Assembly (NCBI GenBank): GCA_944322785.1
Contig: CALUPW010000002.1
Coordinates: forward strand, 217,226-281,225
Source of the DNA: Candidatus Gastranaerophilales bacterium
Lineage (GTDB): Bacteria > Cyanobacteriota > Vampirovibrionia > Gastranaerophilales > Gastranaerophilaceae
Reading direction: 5' to 3'
DNA length: 64,000 nt
The position numbers and the translations under genes are program-made. The notes under the pieces are model-generated. The model did no database searches. It saw only the letters and a program-made list of their open reading frames with translations, and had not been told where the DNA came from. Numbering within the stretch: position 1 is the first letter of the stretch; each line of letters opens with the position of its first letter. Shown here one piece after another: positions 1-8,666 of the stretch.

Positions 1-1
1 C

Positions 2-1237
2 GAAGGTACTTTACAGGATGTTATCGAAGCTGTTTCCGGCGAATATTTCGACTTTTCAACTGTTTTAGGTTTCACTAACAAATTTGTTGACGGAGTCCAT
101 TTGGAAGCAAATGATGGGCAAGGTAGCGGTACGGATGCAGGTCCAAAACTTTCATTTGCAGATATATTATCAGGCAACTATATGATGTTGGTTGAAACTG
201 CTGACGATGGTAAACTTGATGGTAAGAGTCAAGGTTTTAACAATTTAACAGTTGATGGCGGTGCTACAGATGTTATTTGTAATATGACATTCTGGGATCA
301 AATGTTTGACATATTTGAAAGTCTGTTGGACACAGGTGACGAATATACTCAAGCTGCCCTTGATTATGCAAGACGTATGATTTCTGATAAAGTCACCAAC
401 CTAGGTGCTGGCATGGATGACGGGACACCATTCGGTTTTGAAGGTGATGGTACAGGTACTGTCGGTACTGATTTTGGTGAGGATTACAGCGAACATGGTA
501 AAAACATCCATGACAACTTTGACGGTTGGAGACCAGTTGGTGAAAGTTACGATAGTGAGGTCTGGGAATATTCAAGAGACGTTATATCTAATGACTGGAT
601 TGGTTTAAACGGTATTTATAACCAAGATTGTACCGGAGGTGACAGAGATGATGATAGTGTTATGTCTATGGTAACAATCAACCTTTCTAACATGGTTAAT
701 GCATATCTGACATATTTTGCACAGTATATGGAAGGTATTGACTCATCAACTTATGAAGTTAATCAAAGTAAGACGAACAGTAACCTGATTGATGACATGT
801 TTACTTTTACAATCGTTACGGACGTTGATACATCAGGTGACAACCTTTTGATTGCAGCATTCTGGGATACGTTGTTCAACCAAATCTGTACAAAAGGATG
901 GACAGAAAACGACAATGTGAACAATCAGGATTATCTGCAAGAATCTCTTAAAAACGGCAGCATGTATATATCAAGCCTCGCAGATGACGGATATTACTAT
1001 CAGGGCAACTATGCAACCCACACATATATTCAGGAAGTTACCGATGAAGAAGGTATCGCTCAGGCTGAGGCAAGATATAACAGAGAAAAAACTAAAATTA
1101 ATACAAAAGAAAATATTCTTGATATGAAGATGAAAAATCTTGATACGGAAATTTCATCACTCTCAACTGAATATGATACGATAAAATCAGTAATTTCGAA
1201 AAACATAGAAAAAGGATTTAAGCGATATAATGCATAA
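2..1237 (+). CDS. Large unrecognised protein, 3' part only, with C-terminal helical segment
   Basis: The frame is open from base 2 to the stop at 1237 (411 codons), so the gene begins left of the window. The TTG at 101 has no ribosome binding site and should not be taken as the start. The protein is acidic and rich in Gly, Asp and Asn, with many Trp and Tyr and no recognised domain. The last ~60 residues are charged and predicted helical, and match the C-terminus of the small protein at 29478 (LDT-IS-L--E, then K, then NI). I infer a surface or extracellular protein with a helical tail. Function is unknown. A good hairpin terminator follows directly. Confidence 0.7.
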   Translation, partial: EGTLQDVIEAVSGEYFDFSTVLGFTNKFVDGVHLEANDGQGSGTDAGPKLSFADILSGNYMMLVETADDGKLDGKSQGFNNLTVDGGATDVICNMTFWDQMFDIFESLLDTGDEYTQAALDYARRMISDKVTNLGAGMDDGTPFGFEGDGTGTVGTDFGEDYSEHGKNIHDNFDGWRPVGESYDSEVWEYSRDVISNDWIGLNGIYNQDCTGGDRDDDSVMSMVTINLSNMVNAYLTYFAQYMEGIDSSTYEVNQSKTNSNLIDDMFTFTIVTDVDTSGDNLLIAAFWDTLFNQICTKGWTENDNVNNQDYLQESLKNGSMYISSLADDGYYYQGNYATHTYIQEVTDEEGIAQAEARYNREKTKINTKENILDMKMKNLDTEISSLSTEYDTIKSVISKNIEKGFKRYNA

Positions 1238-1242
1238 CCAAA

Positions 1243-1265
1243 AGCCCGCCTTTACAAGGCGGGCT
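1243..1265 (+). terminator. Hairpin terminator after the partial gene
   Basis: AGCCCGCCTT (1243-1252) pairs with AAGGCGGGCT (1256-1265) around a 3-nt loop, six bases after the stop codon. The downstream tract is AAATTTATG rather than a pure T run, so efficiency is uncertain. Confidence 0.75.
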
Positions 1266-1290
1266 AAATTTATGAGTATAACAGAGCAAT

Positions 1291-1620
1291 CATTCCACAT
1301 CACTCCGGCCTCCGAGCCGGAGTCTATAATTTTATTAAGCCTTGATAAATATTCTTTTATTATCGACCTCTGCGAAGTGAGCAAACAATGTTCCGTTTCA
1401 CAATAACAAAGCAAGTGTTGTTTGAGCGTTAGTGAGTTCACTTGCTCGAGTGAAACGGTTACTTTGATTAGCGAACAAAGCAACAGGTCGAGAGCTTCTT
1501 TGCGGTACTTTCTTGTCGGTACAAGAAAGTAACAGATAATAAGCATTGATAGATTCTGAGTCAAGCTCAGAATGACGTTGACGGTGGCAGTTGGCGCCGA
1601 CGGCGCATCAATCCGACACC
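1291..1620. repeat. Repeat copy 1 (diverged body)
   Basis: It starts with the ACTCCGGC/GCCGGAGT hairpin (1302-1323). The 26-nt palindrome lies at 1506-1531, followed by ATTCTGAG/CTCAGAAT. Its first ~80 bases are essentially identical to the start of copy 3, but its body differs from copies 2 and 3 at many positions (for example GTTTCACAATAAC against GTTTTGCAGCATC). Confidence 0.8.
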
Positions 1621-1633
1621 AGTCGAACAACTC

Positions 1634-2080
1634 CACGTCACTCCGGCCTCCGAGCCGGAGTCTATAATTTCGTTAAGCAGTGATTGATGTTTGAAATAAA
1701 TCGACCTCTGCGAAGAGAGCAAACAATGTTCCGTTTTGCAGCATCAAAGCAAGTGTTGTTTGAGCGTTAGCGAGTTCACTTGCTCGGGTGAAACGGTTAC
1801 TTTGATTAGCGAACGAAGCAAAAGGTCGAGAGCTTCTTTGCGGTACTTTCTTGTCGGTACAAGAAAGTACGATTTAATCAGCATTGACAGATTCTGACTT
1901 GCATCAGAATGACGTGGCGGGGACACGTGTAGCCCCTGCCAGTTCATGTCATTGCGAGCGAAGCGAAGCAATCCAGCTTTTTATTCAATCGGCTGGATTC
2001 TTCGCCTTGCGGCTCAGAATGACGGGACGGCACCCGTCCACGCCGACGGCGCATCAATCCGACACATGTGACAACCCTCT
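1634..2080. repeat. Repeat copy 2
   Basis: The body from about 1701 recurs almost base for base 448 bp downstream in copy 3. It ends with the ATTGC...GCAAT element near 1949 and a GC-rich tail. Its 5' ~70 bases differ from copies 1 and 3 (TTTCGTTAAGCAGTGATTG in place of TTTTATTAAGCCTTGATAA). Confidence 0.8.
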
Positions 2081-2502
2081 CCACATCACTCCGGCCTCCG
2101 AGCCGGAGTCTATAATTTTATTAAGCCTTGATAAATATTCTTTTATTATCGACCTCTGCGAAGAGAGCAAACAATGTTCCGTTTTGCAGCATCAAAGCAA
2201 GTGTTGTTTGAGCGTAAGCGAGTTCACTTGCTCGGGTGAAACGGTTACTTTGATTAGCGAACGAAGCAAAAGGTCGAGAGCTTCTTTGCGGTACTTTCTT
2301 GTCGGTACAAGAAAGTACGATTTAATCAGCATTGACAGATTCTGACTTGCATCAGAATGACGTGGCGGGGACACGTGTAGCCCCTGCCAGTTCATGTCAT
2401 TGCGAGCGAAGCGAAGCAATCCAGCTTTTTATTCAATCGGCCGGATTCTTTCGCCTTGCGGCTCAGAATGACGGGACGGCACCCGTCGGCACCTCAATCC
2501 GC
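2081..2502. repeat. Repeat copy 3, mosaic of copies 1 and 2
   Basis: Its left ~70 bases match copy 1, while its body (from about 2149) matches copy 2 with only a few differences (GCGTAAGCG for GCGTTAGCG, an extra T near 2450). This pattern is what recombination or gene conversion between copies would leave. Confidence 0.75.
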
Positions 2503-2655
2503 CACCGTCACTCCGGCCTTGAGCCGGAGTCTAAAAACAGTCCGCCAAAGATAATTCCCGACACGTCATTCCGGACTGGCTGCAAAATCCGTTGAGACAG
2601 GGTCGAAACGTGATTTTATGCCCTATCTGGTGATCCGGAATCTATTCTGTTCAAT
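2503..2655. repeat. Degenerate palindromic tail of the repeat array
   Basis: It contains a variant hairpin ACTCCGGC-CTTGA-GCCGGAGT (about 2508-2528). The two halves of an ATTCCGG/CCGGAAT palindrome (about 2569 and 2635) are split by about 57 bp. No gene is visible. Confidence 0.55.
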
Positions 2656-2660
2656 CAATC

Positions 2661-3482
2661 CTAAACCCCTGAAACAGGCGGCAGGTCAATACTTTTTAAT
2701 CTCTGCTCAATCCGTCTGTACCATTTTAAATGCTGTTTAAACAAAATCTTGTAATCAGAAATTTTTCCATGCGAAATTTCTCTGTCCAGTTCGTCACAAA
2801 CTTCTGTTAAAGCTCTTTCCAAAAAATGAGTATATTCTTTTCTATCAATTTTAAAATCGGACAGTTCAATTCTTTTGCCGAATTTTACCAGAACTTCCGG
2901 CCGGTTATCACGCAAAAAACAGTAATCAATTGCAACAGGTATCAAATTTATTTTTCCGTATCTTTTGACGGCATTCTGTGCAATATATGTAAGTCCGGTT
3001 TGAAATTCAAACGGTCTGTAATGCGGCGGTCTGATTATACCCTGCGGAAAAATACAGAGCATGTTTCGCAAATCCCCGACTACATCAACAGAATATTTAA
3101 GCGCTTTCATTGCTGACTGCGGTGATTTTTTGTTGACTGAATATGCTCCGCCTCTGCGTAACAGCGGAAACCTGTTCAACTCCTCCACCATAAGACGAAT
3201 TTCTTTATGAAAAATTCTGTGTGTAATGTTGTAAAAAACTATGCCGTCCCACCAGTTGCTGTGCGGAGCAAAAAGTATTGTTGGTGTGTTCTGTCCACCC
3301 TCAAAATAGTTTTCTGCCCCCTGATAACGAAAGGCATAAAAACGATTTTGAAGCATGTTGAAAAAAAACATGCTCGCAACCCAGAGCCAGAATTTGCTCG
3401 TTTTTGCGGGTTTGAATTTCTCCTCTTTGTTCCGAAGTTTTGTCGGCGGGATGTCAGAATATAATTGTTCCTCTACTGTCAT
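2661..3482 (-). CDS. PlsC-family lysophospholipid acyltransferase
   Basis: 273 residues. It carries the acyltransferase block I HX4D motif (H74 to D79 in APHSNWWDG) and the substrate-binding block FPQG (145-148), where FPEG is usual. Family members acylate lysophosphatidic acid or related acceptors on the inner membrane. A hydrophobic stretch near 31-46 may dock it to the membrane. The E-to-Q change in block III and a basic C-terminus make the exact acceptor uncertain, so it may act on a glycolipid rather than on the main phospholipid route. It is monocistronic and reads toward the repeat array. Confidence 0.85.
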   Translation of the reverse strand: MTVEEQLYSDIPPTKLRNKEEKFKPAKTSKFWLWVASMFFFNMLQNRFYAFRYQGAENYFEGGQNTPTILFAPHSNWWDGIVFYNITHRIFHKEIRLMVEELNRFPLLRRGGAYSVNKKSPQSAMKALKYSVDVVGDLRNMLCIFPQGIIRPPHYRPFEFQTGLTYIAQNAVKRYGKINLIPVAIDYCFLRDNRPEVLVKFGKRIELSDFKIDRKEYTHFLERALTEVCDELDREISHGKISDYKILFKQHLKWYRRIEQRLKSIDLPPVSGV

Positions 3483-3643
3483 AAATCAATTCTACTCCAT
3501 TAAAAAAAATTAGGCAATTGCCTGCGTATTTTTTTAAGAAAAATTAACGTAAAACTGTTAAAGAATATTTGATTTTTTTTAATTGCTGTTTGATATAAAG
3601 AGATTAAAAACTTTCGCATCTGCCGATGTTCATAACTTTTTAA

Positions 3644-5116
<1,473 letters not shown>

Positions 5117-5162
5117 GTTTTGAAGCTTTGATGCCTTGGGTAAAAACAAAAGAGGTTTAAAA

Positions 5163-5555
5163 GTGCATTTAAAAATAATTACACATGAAAAAGTTGTATT
5201 TGATGAAGACGTCGATGAAATTTATACAAAAGGCACGGACGGTGAATTCGGAATTTTGAAAGACCACGTTCCTGTAATGGCGGCGCTTGATATCGGTGTT
5301 ACAAAAATTAAACAGGGCAGCGAATCAAAATGTTTTACAACAATGGGCGGAGTTTTGCAATTCAAAGATAATGAATGTATCATTTTGACGACTACTGCCG
5401 AATGCGGTGATGACATTGATGTGGTTAGAGCAAAAGAAGCTTTAAACCGTGCAAAAGCACGATTGGAAGAAGCTGATGCCGCAACTGATGCCAAACGTGC
5501 GGAAGCTGCAGTTGCAAGAGCCTTAGCAAGATTAAAAGCTTCTATGAATAAATAA
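5163..5555 (+). CDS. atpC: F-type ATP synthase subunit epsilon
   Basis: 130 residues if started at GTG 5163, preceded by AAAGAGG at 7-8 nt. The longer frame from TTG 5136 lacks a binding site and adds residues absent from the family, whose N-terminus resembles HLKIITHEKVVF. It has an N-terminal beta sandwich and a C-terminal helical hairpin rich in Ala, Arg and Lys (about 88-128). It couples the F1 rotor to Fo and can inhibit ATP hydrolysis. It is in an operon with atpD, and a bidirectional hairpin ends it. Confidence 0.93.
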   Translation: MHLKIITHEKVVFDEDVDEIYTKGTDGEFGILKDHVPVMAALDIGVTKIKQGSESKCFTTMGGVLQFKDNECIILTTTAECGDDIDVVRAKEALNRAKARLEEADAATDAKRAEAAVARALARLKASMNK

Positions 5556-5580
5556 AAGAAAATAAATGATATGTAATTTA

Positions 5581-5620
5581 ACAAAAGACTTTCTTACCAT
5601 GGAAAGTCTTTTGTTATTTT
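5581..5620. terminator. Bidirectional terminator between atpC and the pilin-like gene
   Basis: ACAAAAGACTTTC (5581-5593) pairs perfectly with GAAAGTCTTTTGT (5602-5614), with an 8-nt loop and TATTTT after it on the + strand. The stem overlaps the last codons and stop of the convergent pilin-like gene, so one element serves both genes. Confidence 0.85.
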
Positions 5621-6277
5621 CCAGTCGTTCATCTGTATAAGTTTGGTGCAGAAAGTTGCCATTTTAGAAGTACGGCTTCTGTTACATCCACGTCCGCTAT
5701 TATATATCAAATCTTCGTATGTGCCATTCCAGTTCATAGAATAGGGTTCAACAGTTGTCTTTATTCCGGATTCTTCCATCCTTCCTCCATCTGGAAGGTA
5801 TCCGCTTATTTTATTAAACTGGAATGCAAAAACGTTTCGTATAATCTGGTTTATGCTTGCGTCCGGATTGTATTTCCCGTCAACAAAATAAAATATGTCA
5901 CCGCCATTTTTGTCATATCTGAAAGCAAACATTCCCCCTCCTGTCATATAAATGCAGACGGCACTTTCATAACAGTTGTCATACCTGTTATATTTTATAT
6001 AAGGCAGCAAATATAATTTTGCAAAATCCAAATTTTCCTGATAAGTGGAATCTTTCGGTGTTCCCATCCAGTATTCAACATCTCCGTAATCGGCTTTTGC
6101 AAATTGTATTGCGTTATTAATTGTGTTATAGAATTTTTTTAATTTGGCTGCGGTTGCCTCTTTTCTTGAATCGGCAATTATTGATGGCAGAGTCATTGCG
6201 GCAACAATCCCGATAATACCGATAGTTATTAATACTTCTGATATTGTAAATCCGGTTTTAAACTTTGACTCATACAT
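5594..6277 (-). CDS. Type IV pilin-like / pseudopilin protein
   Basis: 227 residues. The N-terminus has a classic class III signal: a short basic leader, then G9|FTISE with Glu at +5 of the mature protein, and a hydrophobic helix (IGIIGIVAAMTLP). Prepilin peptidase should cut after G9. The globular part has four or more Cys. A segment VDGKYNPDAS...NVFAFQ resembles the C-terminal segment of the protein at 7932. It probably forms or primes a type IV pilus or type II-secretion-like fibre. It is divergent from the XRE regulator across a 36-bp palindrome, which may control it. Confidence 0.85.
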   Translation of the reverse strand: MYESKFKTGFTISEVLITIGIIGIVAAMTLPSIIADSRKEATAAKLKKFYNTINNAIQFAKADYGDVEYWMGTPKDSTYQENLDFAKLYLLPYIKYNRYDNCYESAVCIYMTGGGMFAFRYDKNGGDIFYFVDGKYNPDASINQIIRNVFAFQFNKISGYLPDGGRMEESGIKTTVEPYSMNWNGTYEDLIYNSGRGCNRSRTSKMATFCTKLIQMNDWKITKDFPW

Positions 6278-6296
6278 AAAATTCTCCTTTAGGATA

Positions 6297-6332
6297 ATGC
6301 CTGATAATCAATATTATATGATTATTAGGCAT
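6297..6332. promoter_or_regulatory. 36-bp near-perfect palindrome in the pilin/XRE divergent region
   Basis: ATGCCTGATAATCA (6297-6310) and TGATTATTAGGCAT (6319-6332) pair at 13 of 14 positions around an 8-nt AT loop. Placed just upstream of the pilin-like gene start and about 80 bp before the XRE gene, it is a plausible operator for that regulator. Binding is inferred. Confidence 0.5.
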
Positions 6333-6409
6333 ATTTGTCAATAATAATTATGCTTAATAATCTATTATCTCACTTGTCTAAAACAACTATTATTAATTAG
6401 AGGAATAGT

Positions 6410-6733
6410 ATGGCGAATTTGAAAGTAAAACTCGGAAAACGGATAAAAGAACTAAGAAAATCAAAGGGTATCACACAGGAAAAGCTTGCGGAAATGACAA
6501 ATATGGATATTACAAGTTTGAGTAAAATTGAAACAGGCAGAAATTATCCGCAATATGAAACTATTGAAAAAATAGCCGAGGCATTGAATCTTGATATTGA
6601 TAAATTATTTTGTTTTAGCGAAAAACTTTCAAAAGAGGATTATTTAAACGCAATTAACCGGAATCTAATGTTTATAAAAAACAATGATGAGAAATTAAAA
6701 ATTTTGTATGAAATATCATCCTTGCTTGTGTAA
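6410..6733 (+). CDS. XRE-family helix-turn-helix regulator
   Basis: 107 residues. A Cro/C1-type HTH occupies about residues 5-62 (KRIKELRKSKGITQEKLAEM; recognition helix near TSLSKIETGR). The short helical C-terminus may dimerise. ATG 6410 follows AGAGGA. It is divergent from the pilin-like gene and 26 bp upstream of the chromate-type transporter genes. It probably binds the palindrome at 6297-6332 and regulates one or both neighbours; that link is inferred from position. Confidence 0.88.
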   Translation: MANLKVKLGKRIKELRKSKGITQEKLAEMTNMDITSLSKIETGRNYPQYETIEKIAEALNLDIDKLFCFSEKLSKEDYLNAINRNLMFIKNNDEKLKILYEISSLLV

Positions 6734-6753
6734 GAAGTTTTTATAAATATAAT
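6726..6753 (+). promoter_or_regulatory. Possible promoter giving a leaderless transporter transcript
   Basis: TTGTGT (6726-6731), 16 bp, TATAAT (6748-6753). The ATG at 6760 lies 6 nt after the -10 and has no Shine-Dalgarno, so the transcript would start at or beside the start codon. The -35 overlaps the end of the XRE gene. Confidence 0.4.
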
Positions 6754-6759
6754 TGTTGT

Positions 6760-7320
6760 ATGGAAATAAACTTATATAATATATATACAACTTTTTTTAA
6801 AGTCGGAACATTACTTCTTGGCGGAGGGTATGTAATTTTACCCATACTGCAATCTGAGCTTGTTGAAAAAAGAAACTGGATTGATAATGATGATTTGTGT
6901 GAATATACAGCATTAAGCCAGAGTATTCCCGGGCTTATTGCAGCAAATCTTTCAATATTTGTCGGTTACAAACTTAAAAGGACAGCAGGTGCTCTAGCTG
7001 CAATTTCCGGAATGATTACGCCTGCTTTTTTGTGTATTGTGATACTTGCCAAAATTCTTGAAGAAGTGATTAAACTAAAATTTATACAGGGAATATTCTG
7101 GGGCGTCGGAATAGGAGTTTTAATCCTTATTTATCTTGCGATTAAAGAAATCTGGCATAAAAGTGTAATTGATAAATATACATTTTTTGTATTTTTTATA
7201 GTTTTTTTGTTGTCAGTGCTCTTAAAAATTTCACCTGCAATCCTTGTAATTTCTGCGATAATTCTCGGGATACTGCGCAGATTTTATCTAGTTCGCAGAA
7301 GCAAAGGCGGTGTTGAATGA
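6760..7320 (+). CDS. Chromate transporter family (CHR), first half
   Basis: 186 residues and strongly hydrophobic, with about 5-6 membrane segments. Short-chain CHR proteins work as pairs. This half has the N-terminal GGGY motif (LLGGGYVILPILQ, about 20-32) and SQSIPGLIAANLSIFVGY near 50. The family moves chromate or another oxyanion across the inner membrane; the natural substrate in an anaerobe may not be chromate. Its stop overlaps the second half's ATG (ATGA at 7317-7320), so the two are translationally coupled. There is no Shine-Dalgarno before its start. Confidence 0.88.
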   Translation: MEINLYNIYTTFFKVGTLLLGGGYVILPILQSELVEKRNWIDNDDLCEYTALSQSIPGLIAANLSIFVGYKLKRTAGALAAISGMITPAFLCIVILAKILEEVIKLKFIQGIFWGVGIGVLILIYLAIKEIWHKSVIDKYTFFVFFIVFLLSVLLKISPAILVISAIILGILRRFYLVRRSKGGVE

Positions 7321-7847
7321 TTTATTTAGAGTTGTTTATGGAATTTTTTCATATTGGACTTTTTTCATTCGGCGGCGGCTATGCGACACTACCGTTTTTG
7401 TTCCATATAGCCGAAACTAAAGACTGGTACACAACAAAACAATTAACGGATATGATTGCAGTATCATCAATTACTCCGGGGCCTGTCGGGGTTAATGTTG
7501 CAACCTTTGCAGGATATACAACATCCGGAATTTTAGGTTCAATAATCGCAACAACATCAGTTGTTTTGCCTTCAATAATAATCGTAATTATTATATCAAA
7601 ACTTCTCGAACAGTTTAAACATAATGAATATGTAAAATCAATTATTTATACTCTTAAACCCGCCGGCTGCGGTTTGCTTGCGGCAGTCGGAGTTAATATG
7701 TTTTTGAATGATATGAGTCTTTACGGAATAATTTTATTTATACTGCTTTTTATTTTAAGCTGTTTTAAAAAACTGGATCCTCTTGTTTATCTAGGTGTTT
7801 CCGCAATATGCGGGCTGGTTTTGTGCTATTTGCTTCCTGTGGTATAG
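7317..7847 (+). CDS. Chromate transporter family (CHR), second half
   Basis: 176 residues and membrane-embedded. It repeats the family pattern SFGGGYATLPFL (about 17-28) and ITPGPVGVNVATFAGY (about 58-73). It overlaps the first half by the ATGA quartet, so the two short proteins are made together and probably form one antiparallel transporter. Its own binding site would lie inside the upstream coding sequence. No separate promoter is seen. Confidence 0.9.
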   Translation: MIYLELFMEFFHIGLFSFGGGYATLPFLFHIAETKDWYTTKQLTDMIAVSSITPGPVGVNVATFAGYTTSGILGSIIATTSVVLPSIIIVIIISKLLEQFKHNEYVKSIIYTLKPAGCGLLAAVGVNMFLNDMSLYGIILFILLFILSCFKKLDPLVYLGVSAICGLVLCYLLPVV

Positions 7848-7887
7848 AACAGTCGTAATTAATTTATAAAATACGAAATGTTAAAAA

Positions 7888-7917
7888 TTGTTTTTATTTT
7901 ATTTATTAAGTTATAAT
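7888..7917 (+). promoter_or_regulatory. Promoter of the second pilin-like gene
   Basis: TTGTTT (7888-7893), 18 bp, TATAAT (7912-7917). The ATG lies 15-18 nt after the -10, with GAGG at 7924-7927, so the leader would be short. Confidence 0.5.
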
Positions 7918-7931
7918 TTTTTTGAGGTGAT

Positions 7932-8651
7932 ATGATGGCTCGCAAGAGTGGAAATAAAACCGCCAATAATAATGAGTTAACAGAAAAAAGTTCAAAAATC
8001 GGTGCTATGTATAAAATAGCCATCGGAATTTGTATTTTTACCCTGATAGGTTCAATTTCTGTTGTTTTTGCAATGAAAAGGGTACAGGTTATAAGATGTC
8101 AGGTGGGGCTTAAACAGGCTCTTGCAATACTTCATCAGGCGATAATGCTTGCGAATTTTGAATCCGCAGATGAAAAAAGAACAGATATTTTTTATTATTA
8201 TCTGATAGATGCATTCAATACAAAATTTGAAAGCACAAATTGTAAGCATTCAAAGGATTTGGTCTGCCGTATTTCTCAATACCGTACAATGAATAACAAA
8301 ACTGTAATGTCTGATATGATTTTTAAAAAAGGAACAAAAATAGTAATAAATAATATTCTTTTTATGGTTAATGAGCCGAGATTTCCCGATGATAAGCTTT
8401 TGATAACAGTGGATGTAAACGGGACGAATATACCGCCGAATCGTTTGGGATATGATGTTTTTGTTTTTCAGATAATAAATAACAGAATAAGAGCAATGGG
8501 AAATAAAGGAACTCTTTATCCGATAGGACAGTATGATTTCTATTGCAATAAAAAAAGCATATCAAAAGATGATCTTTTAGGAGTCAACTGTACGTACAAC
8601 GCATTTTTTGACAAAAAATATTTTTCAAATTTTATGATGCCGCTTTTTTAA
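7932..8651 (+). CDS. Membrane-anchored pilin-like protein without a canonical prepilin site
   Basis: 239 residues. The basic N-terminus is followed by one membrane helix (about 27-48). There is no G|FTxxE site, so it is not a normal prepilin. The C-terminal half has a segment VDVNGTNIPPNRLGYDVFVFQ of a kind seen in pilin-like proteins, where Asp/Asn residues can bind calcium; the protein at 5594 has a looser version. Six Cys are present. Two start codons are adjacent (7932, 7935), and the GAGG spacing (7 nt) slightly favours 7935. Role unknown; perhaps a minor pilin or an assembly protein. Confidence 0.65.
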   Translation: MMARKSGNKTANNNELTEKSSKIGAMYKIAIGICIFTLIGSISVVFAMKRVQVIRCQVGLKQALAILHQAIMLANFESADEKRTDIFYYYLIDAFNTKFESTNCKHSKDLVCRISQYRTMNNKTVMSDMIFKKGTKIVINNILFMVNEPRFPDDKLLITVDVNGTNIPPNRLGYDVFVFQIINNRIRAMGNKGTLYPIGQYDFYCNKKSISKDDLLGVNCTYNAFFDKKYFSNFMMPLF

Positions 8652-8666
8652 TTTTTAAACGGATAA

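Larger units (their letters stand above)
1238..2660. repeat. 1.4 kb non-coding array of hairpin-rich repeats
   Basis: This is the longest gene-free stretch in the window. It holds three copies of a ~330-450 bp unit plus a tail of short palindromes. Each unit strings together small hairpins: ACTCCGGC/GCCGGAGT; ATTCTGA/TCAGAAT; the 26-28 nt palindrome with arms TACTTTCTTGT/ACAAGAAAGTA; and, in copies 2 and 3, ATTGC-GAGCGAAGCGAA-GCAAT. Reading frames crossing it (for example 1187-1636, 1884-2345) translate the repeats themselves, including two almost identical 75-codon frames, and are not genes. Short palindromes of this style are known as dispersed elements in many bacteria. No transposase is present. 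Confidence 0.85.

Noticed and set aside
101..103. TTG at 101 as the start of the first gene
   Set aside because: The frame is open to the left edge and no Shine-Dalgarno precedes it; the gene starts outside the window.
1187..2595. Reading frames of 75-153 codons on both strands
   Set aside because: They run through the palindromic repeats. Two of them are near-identical because the DNA is duplicated. No binding sites or protein-like composition are seen.
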